A stretch of DNA of 47,788 nucleotides from an uncultured Schlesneria sp. (GTDB lineage: Bacteria > Planctomycetota > Planctomycetia > Planctomycetales > Planctomycetaceae). The stretch lies in NCBI GenBank assembly GCA_903858935.1, contig CAIOKO010000171.1:1-47788 (forward strand), in the 5' to 3' direction. Of this stretch, positions 41,938-47,788 are shown in pieces. The notes under the pieces were generated by a model that was given only the letters and a program-made list of their open reading frames with translations, had not been told where the DNA came from and did no database searches. Position numbers and translations under genes: made by a program. Within the stretch, counting starts at the first letter, position 1. Every line of letters begins with the position of its first letter.

Positions 41938-44493
41938 CTATTTTGCCTTTTTCGGTCGTCGCTTCGATGTGTTTAGTTTCTCTGAGCCATTGAAGCCGCC
42001 AGTAAGAGGCATGGAATCGATCACGTCTTTTACCGCTTTCATGACCAGCCAGGTCACGTCACGCGGCCGTGTTTCCTGTAATGCCAGCCAGATCGTGTTT
42101 GCTTCGATTCCATTCAGCAGTTTACTTTCCGGGTGAGGATCATGTGTTTTCGCCAATCGTCTTAGTTCTGTTTTGCTGGTAACAGTGTCCTTTACGACGG
42201 TCTGCTTACGCCATAAAAGTTCACGAAATTCTTCCAAAGCCTGCTGACAATCTTCGAAAACGTTGCGTTGACTGTCTCTCTCTAATTCGGTCAGCAGAGC
42301 ATCACGTTCTCGATCCGAAGTAAGGACAAGTTGATCGGGCGGCCAGGAAGCCGTGCGGCACAGCAAATAATCGGCGAGTTTGCTGGCACAGCCGCCAAAT
42401 CCGCCCAGAATCAGCAGAGGTTTACGAAAGTCAGGGTTTGCTGAATCCCGAAACGTTAAAGTCTCATAAACTTCTTCCAGCACTCCAGGCATCCATCCTG
42501 GTGATTTTTTGATTTCACCTCCCCAAACCACCCGGAGATGGCACTCTTTTGCTGAGACTCTTCGCATTTCGGTCAGTGCATCGGCGTGGCGGCGACGCGA
42601 AACAGGATCGTTGAGATCGGTGGAAAATCCCATCGCTTCCGCGTCGGAATAATCGGCCGGCCTGATATTTCGGAAATGACACACGCCGACCTGAGTCGCC
42701 TTCCACTCTGGTGCGAGATTCCTGTAACTGGGCCAAGCGGAGTAGTTGAGGAGCGGCCAAGTGTCGGGCTTTGTCACATTGGATTGACGACTCCGATTCG
42801 TATGATCTTTGTCCTCGCTTACATCTTCACTTTGCCATGTCGTCGCCGCACTAATAAGATGCTCGGCGAGCGTCGAGGCTGCAGGTGTCAATTGCGGATT
42901 GGTTGCATCATTCTCTGATCGGTTCTGTGTCAGCGTGCCACTGAACGCAAGTCGCTGGTTTTGGTGAAGAAGTCGCATCGCGAGGCGCACCATCAATTCG
43001 TCGCAATGTTCGACTCCTAAACCAACTTCTGCCAATTCGACTGATGAGCCATCCGATGTCAGGGCAATTAGCAACCGAACAGACTCGTCGATGTCTGGAA
43101 AATCGTGTTTATCACAAGTCAGCCAGTAGTCTTCGTAGCTAACGAGTTGTGTGTTTCGTGAGAAACTATGGATGGCCGGCTCAAGATCATGGATTTCCGA
43201 CGGGGTTAAACCGTAACCCGGGTAAACGATTTTGAGGATCGCCGCCGAAGGACGTTCTTCTTCGGAGTAAGTCTTGTCCATGACTGCACGTAGTTTTGAG
43301 AGCGACCAGGAGTCAGGTACCCAGGTAATGAAGCAGACATTCTTCTTCCCTCGATCATTCGCATCCAGGTCTTTTGCAACTTCTCGATGAACCTGCGCCA
43401 GCATCGTTTCCAGCACAAGACGATCAACGATATATTCCGTCGGATCCTCCGAATCCGAAGTGTGCCATCCGATTCGTGGGACCCCCTCAAGCATGGGCAT
43501 GGCCCGCGTCCAGGTAGTTCCCGGGCTATGAACAGCGACCATCGGTTGCATACACCAGACGTTATCGTGGTCTTTCAATCTCCGGGGCATCCGCCCGTTT
43601 CTGGCTTCGGTCCGGCACCACGGTCGGCTGGGATAGGCATCTGTTACAATAGCTACCATTGCCGCAGTGTCAGTGGTTGCTACGTTGATGTCATTCTGCC
43701 ATTGCTGTCCCCATGCTAAATCGTTGGCATCGAACCATGGTTCCAATTGACCAAATCGTTGAATTCCATCTCGCAAGGTGGCTGCGATCTCAAGTCCGTC
43801 TTGCTTCGCATGGCTCAAGAAGATATCCAACTGTTTGAAGCCACTTCCGCTCGCTGCACGTAATAACCTCCCTGTCATTTCCGTGGCCGCACGGCGCAAG
43901 GCCGCCTCTTTATGATCATCGCCGAGGAGGGCTAGGCGCACCGAGTTGAAATTGCTTGACAACGGTCCCGTACGGTAGAAACTGTCGTGCAATGCTGCGG
44001 GAAGTAATTCCACTCGCGTTTCGTTACATTGAGTTCGAGACCCATCCTTACGAAAGTCGTTCTTTTTAAGTTCGTGTTTTCGTTTAGAGACTTCTTGCGA
44101 AAGTGCGACAATTGCGACCCTCCATTTCTCTTCAATGACCATGCGGTGGTCGACCAAGACGATGATCACATTGAGCATTGCCCCACTGTAGTCGATTGCA
44201 GGACTAAGCCTCCAAGTGGAGTCTGACTTTCCTAAGGAGCGAATTTCCTTGACCTGGCGGCGAAAATAGACTGGAAGGCCTGCGCCGCTTGAATCTCCGG
44301 AAAGGTATCCGAGGCGAAACCAGTCATAGAGCTTGCCGGACAGGACTTCGGCTTCTTTGCATTCCGGATGATGCACTATGTAAATCGATACCGGCGATTT
44401 GACTTTGGTTCTTTCAGGCGTGCCCGGGGGATCGTGGGCAATCGCCCCAATTAGTTCCGCTTCGGGTAACTTGGGATCGCTGGGACTGTCCAT
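41938..44493 (-). CDS. TIR - SLOG fusion protein (Thoeris-like signalling/defence)
   Basis: 851 residues. Residues 34-135 form an alpha-beta region that may be a divergent TIR-like domain (VSIYIVHHPECKEAEVLSGK; NVIIVLVDHRMV). Residues 221-345 are a clear TIR domain: LDIFLSHAKQDG, BB-loop-like WFDANDLAWGQQW, and WCRTEARNG with a Glu (E296) where NAD-cleaving TIRs have their catalytic Glu. A link region follows. Residues about 487-712 look like a SLOG (nucleotide-binding Rossmann-like) domain: LGVEHCDELMVRLAMRLLHQ, LAFSGTL, RVVWGGEI, PGVLEEVYETL and LLILGGFGG. In Thoeris, a TIR makes a cyclic ADP-ribose signal sensed by the SLOG of ThsA; here both parts are in one chain. No signal peptide. The ATG at 44493 follows GGAATATT. 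Confidence 0.82.
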   Translation of the reverse strand: MDSPSDPKLPEAELIGAIAHDPPGTPERTKVKSPVSIYIVHHPECKEAEVLSGKLYDWFRLGYLSGDSSGAGLPVYFRRQVKEIRSLGKSDSTWRLSPAIDYSGAMLNVIIVLVDHRMVIEEKWRVAIVALSQEVSKRKHELKKNDFRKDGSRTQCNETRVELLPAALHDSFYRTGPLSSNFNSVRLALLGDDHKEAALRRAATEMTGRLLRAASGSGFKQLDIFLSHAKQDGLEIAATLRDGIQRFGQLEPWFDANDLAWGQQWQNDINVATTDTAAMVAIVTDAYPSRPWCRTEARNGRMPRRLKDHDNVWCMQPMVAVHSPGTTWTRAMPMLEGVPRIGWHTSDSEDPTEYIVDRLVLETMLAQVHREVAKDLDANDRGKKNVCFITWVPDSWSLSKLRAVMDKTYSEEERPSAAILKIVYPGYGLTPSEIHDLEPAIHSFSRNTQLVSYEDYWLTCDKHDFPDIDESVRLLIALTSDGSSVELAEVGLGVEHCDELMVRLAMRLLHQNQRLAFSGTLTQNRSENDATNPQLTPAASTLAEHLISAATTWQSEDVSEDKDHTNRSRQSNVTKPDTWPLLNYSAWPSYRNLAPEWKATQVGVCHFRNIRPADYSDAEAMGFSTDLNDPVSRRRHADALTEMRRVSAKECHLRVVWGGEIKKSPGWMPGVLEEVYETLTFRDSANPDFRKPLLILGGFGGCASKLADYLLCRTASWPPDQLVLTSDRERDALLTELERDSQRNVFEDCQQALEEFRELLWRKQTVVKDTVTSKTELRRLAKTHDPHPESKLLNGIEANTIWLALQETRPRDVTWLVMKAVKDVIDSMPLTGGFNGSEKLNTSKRRPKKAK

Positions 44494-44834
44494 AATAATA
44501 TTCCGGATTCATGCGATACTGTTCGATCGCGGCCAGACAGATTGGCGACGCAGGACGGAAGTCCTCAGAATCGCCCTTTTTTGCTTAGACACTTCTAAGA
44601 TAGAGGCTACAATGAGCGCTTTCCAGAAGCGAATCTCAAAATGTGCAGCAAAATCGAATACTACTGCAAGTTTACCCCGTCAATCGATTCATTCATGAAT
44701 GTTGATCCAGCGTCAAATCAATTTCCATGTTGGTCAAACTTTGTAATATGATGAGATTGGTTTAACTCTTACGATCGAACGCAATCCAGGCACACGGTGT
44801 CATGCTTGAGGCAGGCTCGGTGTTTTACGAGTTG
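44494..44834. other. Gap between the two accessory genes
   Basis: 341 bases without a gene that I can support. A short perfect palindrome, cattcatgaatg, lies at 44690-44701. The TIR-SLOG promoter presumably lies here, downstream of the WD40 gene end. Confidence 0.5.
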
Positions 44835-47666
44835 TCATTCTATCTTGATTTGTTGCATCGCCTCGGCGACTCCCGGACCGTCCGGCAGCTGCGGGAATGT
44901 GCGTCGATACGGTTCGTCAGCGTAGTAAAGTCTCCATTCATTCCCGGAGAGATTCCGAGCGATGCTCTTGAATGACTCGCTGTACGCTGGAACGGGCAAC
45001 TCCGGAAAGGTGGCTCGATAGGGCTGATTCGGGAAGAGGTTTTGCCATTCTGCGAGAGTCAGATTGCGGTTCACGATCCGACTTGCTTCTGTCTTCCACG
45101 TATCGGGATTGATGCTGATCAATGCAACGTGGCCACGTCCATTGAATACAGTGATTGACGGATGTATCAGGGCGGCCAGTGTATCCTGCATTGATGCGAC
45201 GTTCGTGACCATTCCTCTAGAAACCTGCATCGGCATGGCGCTGAAGCGTCGGCGGCTTTCAACATCCCAGATTACGACTTCCGCCGGGCCTTCAAGGCTG
45301 CCAAAGCCGCCTGCCAGGATCATTCCGTCTTCGCTAAACGCAGGTCCGTAAACAGTCCTGGCTTCTGGAACGGCAAGCGGTTCCTCCGTAAGTCGAGCGC
45401 GCGTCGCAATATCCCAAAGCAGGATTCCCTGTTTTCCCTGACCGAAAACGGTCGCGGCTAGTGTCATACCATCTGGGCTGAAGGCAATTCCAGCAATGCC
45501 TCCTTCAGTGACGTCAAGAGGGCTCCCTGGCAGTGGCTGCCCTGCTGCATTCCAGAGCATGATCCTTGCCTGACGGTTGCTCTGGTCCCCACTCATCGTA
45601 CCGGCAGCCAGGATCGATCCGTCATGATTGATGGCTAGTCCAGTCAACTGCGCAGCGTCCACAACCAGCGGCTGCTGATGCGCTCGTTTCCAATCGGCTT
45701 GATTCCAGACGATGATACCGGCTGCAGTATCTTCGTTGCCCTTTCTTCTCTTGAAAGCGGCAGACAATTGCATTCCCTTTGCGGCGAATGCGACGTGGGT
45801 CACCAAGCCTTCCGGCACATCCAGCGGCGATTTTGTCAGTCGCTGTCGTTGATTGACATCCCACAACACAACGCGTCCTTGAGGGGCCTGACCATCGCCC
45901 CAAGACATTCCGGCTGCAAGGAGTTTTCCATCCGGGCTGAAAGCGACGTCCAGCACATGTCCTTCCGCGACCAGCGGATCAGACACGCGTTCCAAGGTTT
46001 TTCTGTCCCAGAGTATCACGTGGCCGCTTGACGTGCCGCTTGACGTGCCGGTTGCGAGTAATGTCCCACGTGGCTGAAATGCAACGCATTCAATCGAATC
46101 TTCGGCAAACAGAACTTGCGCGGCTCTTTTTTGCATGGCATCGACGCTCCAGAGGGCGACGACACCCGGCGCACCGGGAGCCGCAAATGACGCCGCTGCC
46201 AGTGTCCGGCTATCCAGACTGAAGGAAACACCTTCAACGCCGTATCCTGGAACTTCAAAAGGCTGCTCATTTAACGGCCGTTGGTGTTCTATGTCCCAGA
46301 CCTTCACACCTCCTCGGCCACCGATCACAAACTGCGATGGAAAAGTATCTGACATGATCTCGGCACCGAGTCCGGCAGCGAGCAGTTTACCGTCTGGGCT
46401 GAAGGCAAGACTGTTGAGGTTAAGCTTGCGGTCAAATCTTTGCTCTGAATTGATTGCAAACTCCATCAGCTGCTTTTGTTGAGAACGACTCCAGATTATT
46501 ATTTTGTCGAAATCAGCCATGGCGATTCTGTCGCCGTCCTGGCTGACAACGAGTTTGCGTATCGACATTGCCGCCTTCAACGAATCTACCCATCGCCCAC
46601 TGTTCGGATCCAGCAGCATCGTGGCGCCGCTGAAAAACGAGTCTTGTACAGCGATCAGTTGCGATCCGTCAGGTGTAAAGACGACTGACGTGACACTCTG
46701 GGATTCGCCTCTTGGCGCTTCGGTTCCCGGTGGTGGTGGTTGATCAGGACGCACGATACGCCGTTCTTTGGTTGCCGTGTCCCAAAAGGCGAATCCCCCA
46801 CCGTTCCGGACGCCGGCGACAAGCGTTTTTCCGTCCGGACTGAAGGCAATGCTGGTGACATCTTTTGTCGGTGGCAGCGGCGGTTTCACGCCGCCCGGAG
46901 GCTCGTCTGTTGCGTTTCCAGCCCATCGACTGCCCGTATTCAGGTCGAATACGACAACACCGCCTGCGAGTCTCTGTCCGTACCTGGCAGTAAATCCAAC
47001 GGCAAGTAAGGTCTCGTCTCGACTCATTGCAAGGCAACTCGGCTTGCCCTCGTCAACGACAAAGTCCGACGTCAATCGTTTGCCGTTTGAATCCCAAACG
47101 AGAACACTGCCGTTGTTCTCGCCCGTGGACATCGCCAGCAACCGGCCATCCTTCAAAAACAGGACCTCTCTGGACGCCGTCGTTGGATGTACTAACCGGA
47201 GCAGAGCTGGCTGTGCTCTAACGGCCCGGAACAGCACGTCGCGTGATTCAAAGGACGGGTATGTCCGCATCGCTTCTGCGGCAAGCAGCATCCCGACGTC
47301 GAACTGCGTATCAAGCAGGCTGCTTGCCATTGTGGCGATCTGACGCGAAGTTGCGATTCGCGTCTTCAGTTCCGCCTCTTTACGGGCAATCATCTCCCTG
47401 CCAAGCGATTGATTGGACTGAATGCCGAACCAGATTGCCGCTCCCAGGAGAAAGATCAGGGCACAAATCGCGGAGATGGAAACGCGTATCGCTTGCCGAT
47501 GCGCACGAATATCGTCGCCGAAAATCTCGTCTTTGGGTTTACCGTGTAGAGTCGCTGCCAGCGAGGCAACCGCATCCTGGTACCGTGGGTCTTCGTCGCT
47601 GAGTTGCTTCTCTGTTTGAACCCAGCTGAGGTCGACCCAGAAAGGCATGCTAGTGTAGTGCTTCAC
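44835..47666 (-). CDS. TM-WD40 protein, probably the C-terminal part of a TIR-WD40 protein
   Basis: 943 residues from a GTG at 47666, or 937 from the ATG at 47648. The N-terminus goes directly into FWVDLSWVQTEKQLSDEDPR and LAATLHGKPKDEIFGDDIR, the linker that in full-length family members follows a TIR domain. A membrane helix (residues 62-81) and a coiled region (REMIARKEAELKTRIATSRQ) come next, then about a dozen WD40-type blades (LAFSPDGKLLAAG) making one or two propellers. The C-terminus has two copies of a short motif (LTLAEWQNLFPNQPYRATFP; LSGNEWRLYYADEPYRRTFP), usual in TIR-WD40 proteins. The expected N-terminal domain is missing, and an IS630 transposase stop codon overlaps the GTG. 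It is likely a truncated, silent or altered effector. Confidence 0.8.
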   Translation of the reverse strand: MKHYTSMPFWVDLSWVQTEKQLSDEDPRYQDAVASLAATLHGKPKDEIFGDDIRAHRQAIRVSISAICALIFLLGAAIWFGIQSNQSLGREMIARKEAELKTRIATSRQIATMASSLLDTQFDVGMLLAAEAMRTYPSFESRDVLFRAVRAQPALLRLVHPTTASREVLFLKDGRLLAMSTGENNGSVLVWDSNGKRLTSDFVVDEGKPSCLAMSRDETLLAVGFTARYGQRLAGGVVVFDLNTGSRWAGNATDEPPGGVKPPLPPTKDVTSIAFSPDGKTLVAGVRNGGGFAFWDTATKERRIVRPDQPPPPGTEAPRGESQSVTSVVFTPDGSQLIAVQDSFFSGATMLLDPNSGRWVDSLKAAMSIRKLVVSQDGDRIAMADFDKIIIWSRSQQKQLMEFAINSEQRFDRKLNLNSLAFSPDGKLLAAGLGAEIMSDTFPSQFVIGGRGGVKVWDIEHQRPLNEQPFEVPGYGVEGVSFSLDSRTLAAASFAAPGAPGVVALWSVDAMQKRAAQVLFAEDSIECVAFQPRGTLLATGTSSGTSSGHVILWDRKTLERVSDPLVAEGHVLDVAFSPDGKLLAAGMSWGDGQAPQGRVVLWDVNQRQRLTKSPLDVPEGLVTHVAFAAKGMQLSAAFKRRKGNEDTAAGIIVWNQADWKRAHQQPLVVDAAQLTGLAINHDGSILAAGTMSGDQSNRQARIMLWNAAGQPLPGSPLDVTEGGIAGIAFSPDGMTLAATVFGQGKQGILLWDIATRARLTEEPLAVPEARTVYGPAFSEDGMILAGGFGSLEGPAEVVIWDVESRRRFSAMPMQVSRGMVTNVASMQDTLAALIHPSITVFNGRGHVALISINPDTWKTEASRIVNRNLTLAEWQNLFPNQPYRATFPELPVPAYSESFKSIARNLSGNEWRLYYADEPYRRTFPQLPDGPGVAEAMQQIKIE

Positions 47667-47788
47667 GCAGATGGGATCTTATTGAGAGCCTTTCGCGCAC
47701 GGGCCACTTTTTCGAGGATGTCTTCGGCTTTCTTGGTCCAGACAAACGTTTTCGGATTGGCATTGTGATGATCGATGTAATCGCGAAT
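47653..47788 (-). mobile_element. IS630-family insertion sequence, one end (cut by the window)
   Basis: Contains the 3' end of an IS630-type transposase and runs out of the window. A TA at 47651-47652, next to the start of recognisable host coding sequence, fits the TA target of this family. The exact end is inferred, because the second end lies outside. Confidence 0.6.
47663..47788 (-). CDS. IS630-family transposase, C-terminal fragment
   Basis: The last 41 codons, truncated by the window edge: IRDYIDHHNANPKTFVWTKK, then AEDILEKVARARKAL, ending at a TGA (47663-47665). The N-P-K-x-F-x-W-T and ILEKVARAR pattern is the usual C-terminus of IS630-type DDE transposases. The stop overlaps the GTG of the WD40 ORF (GTGA). 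The catalytic DDE residues lie outside. Confidence 0.85.
   Translation of the reverse strand: MRDYIDHHNANPKTFVWTKKAEDILEKVARARKALNKIPSA

Noticed and set aside
44690-44701. 12-bp palindrome cattcatgaatg as an operator
   Set aside because: A short A/T-rich palindrome is expected by chance, and no regulator gene is adjacent.

Overview
The window reads as chromosomal DNA from a planctomycete (Planctomycetota, probably class Planctomycetia). The evidence is two DUF1559 pseudopilin-like proteins with the FTLIELLVV signature, several FG-GAP/VCBS and ASPIC/UnbV proteins, large TPR proteins, Tat-type and lipoprotein signals, a double-FtsX permease of planctomycete type and a small Cys-rich protein I know from this phylum. 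No tool was run; assignments rest on reading the translations and motifs.

Layout. 1-885 is a gene-free, repeat-rich stretch (degenerate duplication, inverted repeat, REP-like palindrome, octamer tandem array). 886-6642 is on the minus strand: a LysM anchor protein and a three-gene set (sugar isomerase/epimerase-like TIM barrel, TlpA-like thioredoxin lipoprotein, TPR-redoxin fusion). 6791-10948 holds a tiny Cys-rich protein and a large FtsX permease. 10951-14160 (minus) looks like an operon fumC - SUI1/YciH factor - HD phosphohydrolase. 14309-17737 (plus) holds a 41-codon small ORF overlapping the start of a TolC-like outer membrane lipoprotein, then a DUF937 protein. 17851-18498 is a beheaded MscS channel remnant. 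18926-22045 has an FG-GAP protein, an initiator tRNA with its terminator, and a YHS-like lipoprotein. 22046-25291 is a giant TPR protein.

25350-27795 is the most interesting metabolic unit. A clear cobalamin riboswitch precedes a DUF1559 pseudopilin-like gene, a small membrane-anchored Cys protein and a DUF6580 (ECF S-component-like) membrane protein. I infer a vitamin B12-repressed uptake module that includes a pseudopilin. It is followed by an RluA-type pseudouridine synthase, a second DUF1559 gene with a TGA exactly at its prepilin-cleavage glycine codon, two tandem paralogues of a TPR/FG-GAP/ASPIC-UnbV protein with a small lipoprotein between them, a fused DppD-DppF ABC ATPase and an overlapping MFS exporter.

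The right end (40910-47788, minus strand) looks like an accessory or defence-type region. It holds a DUF2071 gene broken by one TGA, an 851-residue protein with a TIR domain and a SLOG-like domain in one chain (Thoeris-like logic), and a TM-WD40 protein with the linker and tail typical of TIR-WD40 proteins but no TIR domain. An IS630-family transposase abuts that missing end and is cut by the window edge.
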